DNA of 64,000 bases from Streptomyces sp. B93 (lineage in GTDB: Bacteria; Actinomycetota; Actinomycetes; Streptomycetales; Streptomycetaceae). The number at the start of each line of letters is the position of its first letter. Within the stretch, counting starts at the first letter, position 1. Below, piece after piece: positions 46,234 to 54,155 of this stretch. The notes beneath the pieces were generated by a model. It did not search any database. It had not been told where the DNA came from and saw nothing but the letters and a program-made list of their open reading frames with translations. A program made the position numbers and the translations under genes. The DNA is taken from assembly GCF_018070565.1 (NCBI RefSeq), contig NZ_JAGPXL010000001.1, forward strand, positions 310,001 through 374,000. The letters are read 5' to 3'.

Positions 46234-47577
46234 TCAGGAAAGCCGCTTGAGGAGCATGGCCGACGCCACCGGACGCGCCCCCGCCTTCGCCACCCCGTCG
46301 GCGACCTCGCGGTCCGTGGAGGCGACGATGACCGGCCGCCCCGGCGGCTCGGCGCGCACCAGTTGCCGGATCAGCTCGTCGGCGGTGACACCCGGCTTGG
46401 AGAACAGCACCCGCACCCCGCGCGGCGGCGCCAGCAGCACCGGCGCGACCAGTTCGGCCCCGTCGAAGACGCACGTCACCTCGGCGCCGGTCTGCGCGGC
46501 CAGCTGCGACAGCTGACCGAGCAGCCGCAACCGCTGCTGCTCCAGCGGCATCTGGGGATAGCCGGTCTTGGTCACGTTGTAGCCGTCGACGACCAGATGG
46601 GCCTGCGGCAGCGCCAGCAACTGGTCCAGGATCGCCGGGTCGTGCTCGGACAGCGCGCGGGCGGCGATGTCCTTCGGGGTCATCCGGCCCGGCTCCACCG
46701 CGTCCACGGTCTCGGCGGGGCGCACCGACACCGGCGGCAGCGCCAGCTCCCGGCGCAGCCCCTGCGCCGCGTCCAGCACGGTGTCCAGGAGCAGCCGCAC
46801 CCGCATGTCCTCCACGCTGCGGCCCTCGCGGGCGGCCCGCCGGGCGGCCTCCAGCGCGGCCTCCGCCTCACCGAGGCGGGCCTTCAGACGCCGGGTCTCG
46901 CTCTCCGCCGCGGACACCTGGGTCTGCCCCTCGGCGCGGACCGCCTCCATCTCGCCCTGCACCTTGCGCAGCGCCGCCTCGCCCCGCTTGACATCGCTGA
47001 GGGCGGCGCGCAGCTTGCGGTGAAGCGATTCGGCTTCCTTCTTCGCGCCGTCCAGCTCGGCACGCAGCCGCTCGGTCTCGGCGCGGGTGTGCTCGCGGGC
47101 GGCGGCCAGTTCGGCGCGCAGCCGCTCCACCTCGGCGCGGCTCTCCTCGTCGGCCCGCTCGGCGTCGGCCCGCTGGGCCTCCTCGCCGGCGGCCGCCACC
47201 AGCTTCACCCAGCCGGCGGGCCGCAGCACATAGGCCGCGGCCGCCACGTCGAGCGGGTCCGCGGCCGGGGGCGGCGAGCCGGAGTCGAGGGCGCCGGTCA
47301 GCTCCGGCTGCGCCTCTCTCAGCTGCTCGCCGATGCGCTGCCGGAACACCGGATCGGTCTCCAGCGCCGCGGCCATCGCGTTGCCCGCGAACTTGGCCCT
47401 CCGGTTCGGCGCGAACCGGGCGTACTGCCTCAGCTGTGCGGGCAGTTCGGCCACGGTCAGCCCGCCGAAGCCGTCCGCGACGATCTGTACGACCCTGCGG
47501 CGCACCCCTTCGGGCAGCGGACGGTCGAGCACCTCGGCGGCGCCGTCGCCCGGCCCCCCGCCCGTGGTCTCCACCAT
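46234..47577 (-). CDS. NYN domain-containing RNA-binding protein with long coiled coil
   Basis: 447 residues, start at 47577. Residues 1-110 are globular (ADGFGGLTVAELPAQLRQYA), 125-290 form a long charged coiled coil (AERADEESRAEVERLRAELA and following), and 330-447 form a YacP/Rae1-like NYN (PIN-like) nuclease domain with acidic residues in HLVVDGYNVTKTG, VTCVFDGAE and VIVASTDREVADGV. Such proteins cut or bind RNA, some at the ribosome. The Zn-ribbon gene lies 38 bases upstream on the same strand, so the two likely work together. It could be an RNase controlling mRNA on ribosomes, by analogy only. Confidence 0.88.
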   Translation of the reverse strand: MVETTGGGPGDGAAEVLDRPLPEGVRRRVVQIVADGFGGLTVAELPAQLRQYARFAPNRRAKFAGNAMAAALETDPVFRQRIGEQLREAQPELTGALDSGSPPPAADPLDVAAAAYVLRPAGWVKLVAAAGEEAQRADAERADEESRAEVERLRAELAAAREHTRAETERLRAELDGAKKEAESLHRKLRAALSDVKRGEAALRKVQGEMEAVRAEGQTQVSAAESETRRLKARLGEAEAALEAARRAAREGRSVEDMRVRLLLDTVLDAAQGLRRELALPPVSVRPAETVDAVEPGRMTPKDIAARALSEHDPAILDQLLALPQAHLVVDGYNVTKTGYPQMPLEQQRLRLLGQLSQLAAQTGAEVTCVFDGAELVAPVLLAPPRGVRVLFSKPGVTADELIRQLVRAEPPGRPVIVASTDREVADGVAKAGARPVASAMLLKRLS

Positions 47578-47615
47578 CCGTCACACCTCGATGTCCGTAC
47601 GGGGCCGCCCGCCGA

Positions 47616-47855
47616 TCAGGAGCCGGCTCCCGGCCTGTCCACCAGCTCCACCTGGTCCACCGCGTTGCACCAGCGGCAGCGCACCGACTCGATGGTCTCA
47701 CTGACCACCTCGCGCTCCTCGACCTTCGGCTCACCGGCCAGGTCGAGGTGGACGTACTCGACGACCTTCGACGAGCGCGTCACGTCGAAGCGGGTGAGGT
47801 TGCCGCAGAGGGTGCAACGCCACCGCGTCGTGGCGGTCGGCAGGGGAACCGTCAT
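47616..47855 (-). CDS. Small zinc-ribbon protein paired with the NYN gene
   Basis: 79 residues, start at 47855. Two Cys pairs, WRCTLCGNLTRFDV (about 13-26) and SVRCRWCNAVDQVE (about 57-70), enclose a beta-rich region (KVVEYVHLDLAGEPKVEERE). The spacing makes a zinc ribbon likely. It precedes the NYN gene by 38 bases. No named family is recognised with confidence. It may act as an RNA-binding or adaptor partner of the NYN protein, which is inference from neighbourhood. Confidence 0.75.
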   Translation of the reverse strand: MTVPLPTATTRWRCTLCGNLTRFDVTRSSKVVEYVHLDLAGEPKVEEREVVSETIESVRCRWCNAVDQVELVDRPGAGS

Positions 47856-48010
47856 CGCGCCTGTTCTCTCCTTCTAGTGTCCGTGCTGCGCCAGTTTCCC
47901 CGGCGCGTGTGGCTCGTAACCCTACGGCCTGGCGGGTACCCGACGCCCCCGCGTCCACGGCGGCGAGGCGATCTGTGCGGCTGCGTCCCGTTACGTCATG
48001 CTCTATGTCC

Positions 48011-48754
48011 ATGATCAGGACGTGGAGCGCGGTGGCCGCCAGGGTGAGCAGATCGATGCGGGGGCCGTCGGCGCCGGTGACGTACACACTGATCACCCTG
48101 TGCTGTCTGGTCTTCCTGCTCGGCCCCGCCTCGGGGCTGGGTCCGGCGTACGGCACCGGCGACGAACTGCTCGCCGCGCAGCGCGCCTACTTCCGGCGCT
48201 GGGGCGTGGTCCCCGCGGATCTGTTCGAGGGTTCGGCCCGGGCCGCCCTCACCCCTGCGACGGCCCTCTTCGTCCACGGCAGCTGGGTGCACCTGCTCGG
48301 CAACATGCTCTTCCTCTACGTCTTCGGCGCGATGACCGAGGAACGGATGGGCCGCGTCCAGTTCACGCTCTTCTACCTCGGCTGCGGCTATCTGGCGCTG
48401 CTCGGGTACGCGGCCGCCAACGCCGACTCCCAGCAGTCGCTGGTCGGTGCCTCCGGGGCGATCTCCGCCGTCCTCGGCGCGCTGCTGTTCCTCTTCCCCG
48501 ACGCCCGGGTCACCAGTCTCCTGCCGTTCCTGTTCTTCCTGCCGGTGCGGTTCCCGGCCTGGATCGTGCTGCCCTTCTGGGCGGCCCTCCAGTGGCTGGC
48601 GGCGGGGCAGGCGAGCCAGGGCCCGGGCGTGGCCTACCTGGCCCACCTGCTGGGCTTCGGCCTCGGCTTCTGCTTCGCGTGGGCCCGGTTCGGGCGTACG
48701 ACTAGAGTGAAGGCGCCCGAAGCTCCGGCCCCCGAGGGAGAGAACCAGCCGTGA
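48011..48754 (+). CDS. Rhomboid family intramembrane serine protease
   Basis: 247 residues from ATG 48011; ATG 48056 has a better AGGGTGAG site and would give 232 residues. Six membrane helices. Rhomboid signature: VHGSWVHLLGNMLFLYVFG (the first motif with His and Asn), catalytic Ser in LVGASGAISAVLGALLFLFP (G-A-S-G), and His in VAYLAHLLGFGLGFCFA. It cleaves membrane-embedded substrates. The last codon overlaps the RAM-domain gene (GTGA). Target unknown in Streptomyces. Confidence 0.88.
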   Translation: MIRTWSAVAARVSRSMRGPSAPVTYTLITLCCLVFLLGPASGLGPAYGTGDELLAAQRAYFRRWGVVPADLFEGSARAALTPATALFVHGSWVHLLGNMLFLYVFGAMTEERMGRVQFTLFYLGCGYLALLGYAAANADSQQSLVGASGAISAVLGALLFLFPDARVTSLLPFLFFLPVRFPAWIVLPFWAALQWLAAGQASQGPGVAYLAHLLGFGLGFCFAWARFGRTTRVKAPEAPAPEGENQP

Positions 48755-49032
48755 TCACCGCGATCGTCCTCATCAAGACCAGCGTGGACCGGATCCCCGA
48801 GATCGCCGAGCAGATCGCCTCGCTGGAGAGCGTGAGCGAGGTGTTCTCGGTGACGGGGACCTACGACCTGATCGCGATGGTGCGGGTGCGGGAGCACGAG
48901 GACCTGGCGGAGGTCATTCCGGGACGCATCAGCAAGATCCCCGGCGTCGAGGCGACGGACACGCACGTGGCGTTCCGCACCTACTCCCAGCACGACCTGG
49001 AGGCGGCCTTCGCGATCGGGCTGGACAGCTAG
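48751..49032 (+). CDS. Stand-alone RAM (Lrp/AsnC ligand-binding) domain protein
   Basis: 93 residues, GTG 48751 overlapping the rhomboid stop. The whole protein is the alpha/beta RAM domain of Lrp/AsnC regulators without the DNA-binding part (TAIVLIKTSVDRIPEIAEQI; DLIAMVRVREHEDLAEVIPG; ATDTHVAFRTYSQHDLEAAF). Stand-alone RAM proteins form decamers or bind amino acids and may modulate full-length Lrp proteins. Coupled translation with a membrane protease is unusual. Its stop is followed by the promoter region of the two-component operon. Confidence 0.93.
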   Translation: MITAIVLIKTSVDRIPEIAEQIASLESVSEVFSVTGTYDLIAMVRVREHEDLAEVIPGRISKIPGVEATDTHVAFRTYSQHDLEAAFAIGLDS

Positions 49033-49064
49033 CGTCCACAGCAGCGGGGCGGATGAAGGAATCC

Positions 49065-49079
49065 TCATCTTCCGCTCAT
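49065..49079 (+). promoter_or_regulatory. Direct-repeat response-regulator site upstream of the two-component operon
   Basis: TCAT-N7-TCAT with 11-bp phasing (TCATCTTCCGCTCAT), 35 bases before the start of the first gene. The same pattern recurs before the permease gene. OmpR-type regulators bind direct repeats of about 11 bp; autoregulation is inferred. Confidence 0.55.
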
Positions 49080-49113
49080 CCCGGCCACCGGGTACCGGCC
49101 GCACCGTCGGTGC

Positions 49114-49416
49114 ATGGTCTTCTCCCGCCGGATGGCGGCCCTGGCCGCCGTCGTCCTGATCCCGCTCGGCATCGCCGCGACGAGCTTCGCGCTCACCGAC
49201 CGCCCCGATCCGCCCGAGGTCCCGCCCGCCGTGGAGCTGGAGAGCGGTTCCCCGCCGCCCTCACCGACCCGTTCCGCACCGGTGCCGGACGACGAGGTCG
49301 TCTCCCCGCCCCCGGTGACCGCCGACAGCCCCACGGGTGACGACGATGACGACGACCGCGGCGGCCCCGCCACCGGAGACGACGAGGACGCCGGGGACGA
49401 CTCCGACGACGGCTGA
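49114..49416 (+). CDS. Small secreted acidic, Pro-rich protein
   Basis: 100 residues, ATG at 49114. N-terminal signal peptide (FSRRMAALAAVVLIPLGIAA), then a Pro/Ser region (PEVPPAVELESGSPPPSPTR) and an acidic tail rich in Asp and Gly (TGDDDDDDRGGPATGDDED). The 3' end overlaps the start of the histidine-kinase frame by 71-80 bases in another reading frame. It looks like a small exported accessory protein for the sensor kinase, as seen beside some Streptomyces two-component systems. No family recognised. The codon pattern supports it as real. Confidence 0.65.
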   Translation: MVFSRRMAALAAVVLIPLGIAATSFALTDRPDPPEVPPAVELESGSPPPSPTRSAPVPDDEVVSPPPVTADSPTGDDDDDDRGGPATGDDEDAGDDSDDG

Positions 49417-50842
49417 CCGGCCCCGCCGCCGGATCTCCGCCCGCGTCCGCATCCTGCTCTGGCTGCTGCTCGTCATGGCGGTCGCGCTCGGCTCGGTCGC
49501 GGCGACCACCCGCACCATCCTGCTCCGGGACGTCGACCACCGGGTGAACGGCCTGCTCGCGCAGGAGACGGGCGAGTTCGCCAACTTCGAGGAACGGGGC
49601 CTCGACCCGGAGAACGGCCGCCCCTTCACCGACCCGCACCGGCTGCTGTACGTGTTCCTGGAACGCCAGTACGCCGATCCCGACGAGGAGCTGATCGGGA
49701 TGGTGGGGCGGCCGGGGCGGCAGGACCCCGCACAGATCCACCAGCCGCGGCGCGTCCCCGTCGCCCTCCCCCTGCACCGCGACGCGGAGTCCCGCCGCCG
49801 GATCTTCGCCTCACCGGACTCCTCCGGCACCCTGCGCCGGCCCTCCGGCGAGATCCGCTGGGCGAAGGTCCCCATCGCCCGGCACGGCGGCGAACCGGAC
49901 GCCGCCTTCGTCGTCGCCTTCCACCCCGGACGTGAGCAGGCGGGCGCGGACGCCGTCTTCCGCATCCTGCTCGCCATCTCCGGCGTCGCGCTGCTGCTCA
50001 CCACCGGCATCGGCTGGGTGGTCGCCGGACGCATCCTGCACCCCGTACGGCTGGTGCGCAGCACCGCGGAGCAGCTCACCGAGCAGGACCTCACCCGCCG
50101 TATCCCGGTGCGCGGCCACGACGACATCGCCGCCCTCGCCGAGACGTTCAACGCGATGCTGGACCGGCTGGAGCGCGCCTTCGCCGCACAACGGCGGTTC
50201 GTCGACGACGCCGGGCACGAGCTGCGCACCCCCATCACCATCGTGCGCGGCCATCTGGAGCTGATGGGCGACGATCCGGCCGAGCGCGAGGAGACGGTAC
50301 GGCTGGTCACCGACGAACTCGACCGGATGAGCCGGATCGTCGAGGACCTGCTGCTGCTCGCCAAGGCCGAACGCCCCGACTTCGTCACCCCCGAGCCGGT
50401 CCAGCTCGCCGAACTCACCGCCGACGTCTACGTCAAGGCCCGCACCCTCGGCGCCCGCGACTGGCAGCTCGCCGAGGTCGCCGACCGCGAGGTCCCGCTC
50501 GACCCGCAGCGGATCACCCAGGCGATGGTGCAGCTGGCGCAGAACGCCGTGCAGCACACCGCTCCCGGCCAGACCATCCGCATCGGCTCCCGAACCGACG
50601 GCCACCGCGTCGAGCTGTACGTCGCCGACAGCGGGCCCGGTGTCCAGCCGCAGGACCGTGAGCTGATCTTCGAACGGTTCCGGCGCGGCACGGCCCGGCG
50701 CGGCGCCCGCGGCTCCGGCGCCGGGCTCGGGCTGTCGATCGTGAGGGCGATCGCCGAGGGACACGGCGGCCGGGTCGACCTCACCGCCACCGAGGGCGGC
50801 GGCGCCACCTTCGTACTCACCCTGGAAGAGGCACCCGCATGA
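49337..50842 (+). CDS. Sensor histidine kinase (HAMP, HisKA)
   Basis: 501 residues from GTG 49337; ATG 49346 is also possible, both overlapping the preceding gene. Membrane helices near 37-58 (ILLWLLLVMAVALGSVAAT) and 205-228 enclose an extracellular sensor of about 140 residues. HAMP about 228-280, phosphoacceptor His in DDAGHELRTPITIVRGHLEL (about 292-311), and ATPase motifs VQLAQNAVQHTAPGQ, VADSGPGVQPQD and SGAGLGLSIVRAIAEGHGG. The regulator gene overlaps the stop (ATGA). Signal unknown. Confidence 0.9.
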   Translation: MTTMTTTAAAPPPETTRTPGTTPTTADRPRRRISARVRILLWLLLVMAVALGSVAATTRTILLRDVDHRVNGLLAQETGEFANFEERGLDPENGRPFTDPHRLLYVFLERQYADPDEELIGMVGRPGRQDPAQIHQPRRVPVALPLHRDAESRRRIFASPDSSGTLRRPSGEIRWAKVPIARHGGEPDAAFVVAFHPGREQAGADAVFRILLAISGVALLLTTGIGWVVAGRILHPVRLVRSTAEQLTEQDLTRRIPVRGHDDIAALAETFNAMLDRLERAFAAQRRFVDDAGHELRTPITIVRGHLELMGDDPAEREETVRLVTDELDRMSRIVEDLLLLAKAERPDFVTPEPVQLAELTADVYVKARTLGARDWQLAEVADREVPLDPQRITQAMVQLAQNAVQHTAPGQTIRIGSRTDGHRVELYVADSGPGVQPQDRELIFERFRRGTARRGARGSGAGLGLSIVRAIAEGHGGRVDLTATEGGGATFVLTLEEAPA

Positions 50843-51501
50843 ACCGCATCCTCATCGTCGAGGACGAGGAACGCATCGCGTCCTTCGTCGAGAAGGGCCT
50901 GAACGCCAACGGCTTCACCACCACCGTGACCGGCGACGGCGACACGGCCCACGAGTACGCGCTCACCGGCGGCTTCGACCTGGTGGTGCTGGACATCGGG
51001 CTGCCCGGCCGGGACGGCTTCACGGTGCTGCGCGAACTGCGCGAGGCCCGCGTCACCGTACCGGTGATCGTGCTGACCGCGCGGGACTCCGTACGGGACA
51101 CCGTCGCCGGTCTGGAGGGCGGCGCCGACGACTGGATGACCAAGCCGTTCCGCTTCGAGGAACTGCTGGCCCGGGTACGGCTGCGGCTGCGTACGGCGGC
51201 CAGGGCGCCGGAGGTGACGGTGCTGCGGTCCGGCTCGCTCAGCCTGGACCTGCGCACGCGGCGGGCCCGCGCCGACGAGCGGACGGTGGACCTGACGGCC
51301 CGTGAGTTCGTGTTGCTGGAGCTGTTCCTGCGCCATCCGGGGCAGGTGCTGTCCCGGGAGCAGATCCTCTCCCACGTGTGGGGCTACGACTTCGACCCCG
51401 GGTCGAACATCGTGGACGTGTACGTGCGCGCGCTGCGCAAGAAGCTCGGGGCCGAGCGGGTGGAGACCGTGCGCGGGATGGGCTACCGCCTGTCCGCGTG
51501 A
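50839..51501 (+). CDS. OmpR-family response regulator
   Basis: 220 residues, ATG at 50839 overlapping the kinase stop. Receiver 1-120: acidic pair in VEDEERIASFVEKG, phosphoacceptor in LVVLDIGLPGRDGF (about 48-61), Thr in VLTARDS, Lys in DWMTKPFRFEELL. Winged helix about 130-220 (RTVDLTAREFVLLELFLRHP and SNIVDVYVRALRKKL). It probably binds the TCAT-N7-TCAT direct repeats before its own operon and before the permease gene, which is inferred from their shared spacing. The permease gene follows in the same direction. Confidence 0.92.
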   Translation: MNRILIVEDEERIASFVEKGLNANGFTTTVTGDGDTAHEYALTGGFDLVVLDIGLPGRDGFTVLRELREARVTVPVIVLTARDSVRDTVAGLEGGADDWMTKPFRFEELLARVRLRLRTAARAPEVTVLRSGSLSLDLRTRRARADERTVDLTAREFVLLELFLRHPGQVLSREQILSHVWGYDFDPGSNIVDVYVRALRKKLGAERVETVRGMGYRLSA

Positions 51502-51509
51502 AGTTCCCT

Positions 51510-51535
51510 TCATGTGCGGCTCATCGACGGCTCAC
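51510..51535 (+). promoter_or_regulatory. Three-fold 11-bp direct repeat upstream of the permease gene
   Basis: TCAT (51510), TCAT (51521) and TCAC (51532), each 11 bp apart, ending 23 bases before the permease start. Same TCAT-N7-TCAT pattern as at 49065-49079. Confidence 0.6.
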
Positions 51536-51558
51536 CGCCCGGGTGAACGCTCGATGAC

Positions 51559-52974
51559 GTGACACTGACCCCGCGGCTGGCCATCGCCCTGTGCGCGGCG
51601 CTCTCCCTGTGCGCCCTGCTCGCGGTACCGGCCAGCCTCCCCTCCCTGGGCGGCGACGCCCGCCTCACCCTGGCCGTGTTCGCGCTGGCGACCTGCGCCT
51701 GGATCGGCACCCCGATCGACGACACCTACATCGCGCTGGGCGCCGGGCTGGCGCTCACCGCGACCGGGGTGATCAGCAGCGACACCCTCTTCGGCACCCT
51801 CGGCGACGCCACGGTGTGGCTGCTGATCTGCGCTTTCGTGCTGGCGGCCGCGGTCACCCGGACCGGGCTCGCGGGCCGGGCGGCGGCGTTCCTGGTCGGC
51901 GGGGCGCGCACCGTACGGCAGTTGACGCATCTGACGACGGCCGCGCTGGTCGTCACCGCGTTCGCCGTGCCCGCCACCTCCGGCCGGGCCGCGCTCGCGC
52001 TACCGGTGTTCCTGGCCCTCGCCAAGGCGCTCGCCGACCGCGAGCGGCTGGTCGTGATGCTCGCGCTGCTCTTCCCGACCGTGATCCTGCTGTCGGCGGT
52101 GGCGACCCTGATCGGCGCGGGCGCCCATCTGATCACCGTGTCGGTGCTGTGGGAGGCCGCCGGGGAACGCGTGGGCTTCACCGAGTGGCTGTTGCTCGGG
52201 CTGCCGCTCGCCGTGGTCTCCTCCCACCTGGCCGCCGAGGCCGTGCTGTTGACCACCACCCGGCGCGCGGACCGGCGCGGCCCTGTCCGCATCAGCGCCG
52301 AGGAGATCCAGCGCCACAGTGACAGCCCCGTCACCGGCCCGCTGACCCAGGCCGAGACCCGCTGCGCCCTGCTGCTGGCGACCGTGGTGGCGCTGTGGTG
52401 CACCGAGCCGCTGCACCGGGTGCCGCCCGCGGTGGTCGCGCTGATCGGCGCGGTCGTCGCCGCCTCGCCCGCGCTGGGCACCGTACGCCTGAAGGACGCC
52501 CTGCGGACGGTGCCGTGGTCGCTGCTGCTGTTCATGGCCGCGACCACGGCGATGGGCGTCGCGCTCGCCGACTCCGGGGCCGCCGGATGGCTGGTCTCCG
52601 GGCTGCCCTCGGGCGTCGGTCCCGTGGTGTTCCTGTCGGTGGTGGTCGCCGTCAGCACGGCCGCGCACCTGGTCCTCCAGTCCCGCTCGGCGCGCTCCTC
52701 GGTGCTGGTCCCGCTGGTGGTCGCCGCCGCCGTGGCCGCCGGGGTCAACCCCGTCGCGGCGGCGCTGGCGTCCACCGCGGCCGCCGGGTTCTGTCACACC
52801 CTGCCCGCCTCCGCCAAGCCGGTCGCCCTCTTCGCCGAGCTGCCCGGCACCCCCACCTACACCCCTCGCGACCTGCTGCGCCTGTCCGCCGTGCTGGCGC
52901 CGCTGACCGCCGCGCTGGTGCTGTTCTTCGCCGTCGCGGTGTGGCCGCCGCTCGGCGTGCCCGTGACCCCGTGA
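51559..52974 (+). CDS. SLC13/DASS-type anion permease
   Basis: 471 residues, GTG at 51559. About eleven membrane helices, with the two repeated helix-hairpin regions of the DASS/NhaD (CitM-like) fold: TGVISSDTLFGTLGDATVWLLI (shortened here) near 75, LTTAALVVTAFAVPATSGRAAL near 135, and FCHTLPASAKPVALFAEL near 420. Substrates in this family are dicarboxylates, citrate, sulfate or arsenite. A glycerate kinase gene follows directly, so an organic acid such as glycerate or tartronate is a reasonable guess. Control by the upstream response regulator is suggested by the direct repeats in front. Confidence 0.85.
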   Translation: MTLTPRLAIALCAALSLCALLAVPASLPSLGGDARLTLAVFALATCAWIGTPIDDTYIALGAGLALTATGVISSDTLFGTLGDATVWLLICAFVLAAAVTRTGLAGRAAAFLVGGARTVRQLTHLTTAALVVTAFAVPATSGRAALALPVFLALAKALADRERLVVMLALLFPTVILLSAVATLIGAGAHLITVSVLWEAAGERVGFTEWLLLGLPLAVVSSHLAAEAVLLTTTRRADRRGPVRISAEEIQRHSDSPVTGPLTQAETRCALLLATVVALWCTEPLHRVPPAVVALIGAVVAASPALGTVRLKDALRTVPWSLLLFMAATTAMGVALADSGAAGWLVSGLPSGVGPVVFLSVVVAVSTAAHLVLQSRSARSSVLVPLVVAAAVAAGVNPVAAALASTAAAGFCHTLPASAKPVALFAELPGTPTYTPRDLLRLSAVLAPLTAALVLFFAVAVWPPLGVPVTP

Positions 52975-52985
52975 AGGAGACCGCC

Positions 52986-54155
52986 GTGCTGAACCGAGTC
53001 GTCGTGGCCCCCAGCGGCTTCAAGGAGTCCCTGTCCGCCGAGGCCGCCGCGGACGCCATCGCCGCCGGGGTGCGCCGGGTCCTGCCGGACGCCGGGATCG
53101 ACCCCGTGCCCCTGGTGGACGGCGGTGAGGGCACGGCCGCCGCGCTCGCCGCCGCCACCGGGGGACGGCTGGTCGCCCGCACCGCCACCGGGCCGGTCGG
53201 CGAACGCCTCGGCACCCACTTCGCCCTGCTCGGCGACCGGGACACCGCCGTCGTGGAGATGGCGGCGGTGGCGGGCCTGTCCCTGGTCCCCCGCGCACTG
53301 CGCGACCCCGGGGTCACCACCACCCACGGCGTCGGCGAGCTGATCAGCGCCGCCCTGGACACCGGCGTACGGCGGATCCTCGTCGGCTGCGGCGACTCCG
53401 GCACCTCGGACGGCGGCGCGGGCGCGCTCCAGGCGCTCGGCGCCCGGCTGCTGGACGCCGACGGCCGCGAACTGCCCTTCGGCGGGCGGGAACTGACCCG
53501 GCTCGCCCGCGTCGACGCCCGCGGCCTCGACCCCCGGCTGCGGGACGTCGAACTGCGCGTCGCCTGCAACCCGTACAACGTGCTGTGCGGCGAACGCGGC
53601 GTGGCCCGGGTCTTCGGCCCGCAGAAGGGCGCGACACCCGCGCGGGTGGAGCAACTGTCGGCGGGTCTCGAGAACTGGGCGTACGTCCTCACCCGCGACC
53701 TCGCCCCAGCCGGGGCCGACCTGCGGCAGGGGCCGGGCACCGGCGCCTCGGGCGGGCTGGGCGCGGGGCTCGCCGCGCTGGGTGCCCGGCTGCTCCCGCG
53801 CTTCGAAGTGCTCCTGGATCACCTGGACCTGGACGCCCGGCTGGCCCGCGCCGACCTGGTGATCACCGCCGAGGGCGCCCTGGACGACCAGACGCCGCGC
53901 GGGAAGGTCCCGGCGGAGGTCGCCCGGCGCGCCAAGCTGTCCGGGCGGCCGGTCCTCGCCCTGGCGGGCACCCTGGGCGAGGGCGCCCACGAGGTGCCCG
54001 GCGTGGACGCCTGCCACGGCATCGTGCCCGCGCCGATGGAACTGGCCGAGGCGCTGGTGCGCGGCGCCGAACTCCTCACCGACGCCACCGAACGCGCCCT
54101 GCGGATGATCGTGCTGGGCGCCCGCCTGCCGACTCAGCCCGCGCTCGTCCGCTGA
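52986..54155 (+). CDS. Glycerate kinase
   Basis: 389 residues. GTG 52986 is chosen because AAGGAG lies six bases upstream; a GTG at 52971 is open too. GarK/GlxK-type: N-terminus RVVVAPSGFKESLSAEAAAD (about 4-23), DPVPLVDGGEGTAAALAAAT (about 40-59), VGCGDSGTSDGGAGALQALG (about 130-149), LVITAEGALDDQT (about 293-305). It makes 2- or 3-phosphoglycerate from glycerate. It follows the permease gene by 11 bases, so the pair may take up and use an organic acid. The end overlaps the aminotransferase stop region by 22 bases on the other strand. Confidence 0.93.
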   Translation: MLNRVVVAPSGFKESLSAEAAADAIAAGVRRVLPDAGIDPVPLVDGGEGTAAALAAATGGRLVARTATGPVGERLGTHFALLGDRDTAVVEMAAVAGLSLVPRALRDPGVTTTHGVGELISAALDTGVRRILVGCGDSGTSDGGAGALQALGARLLDADGRELPFGGRELTRLARVDARGLDPRLRDVELRVACNPYNVLCGERGVARVFGPQKGATPARVEQLSAGLENWAYVLTRDLAPAGADLRQGPGTGASGGLGAGLAALGARLLPRFEVLLDHLDLDARLARADLVITAEGALDDQTPRGKVPAEVARRAKLSGRPVLALAGTLGEGAHEVPGVDACHGIVPAPMELAEALVRGAELLTDATERALRMIVLGARLPTQPALVR

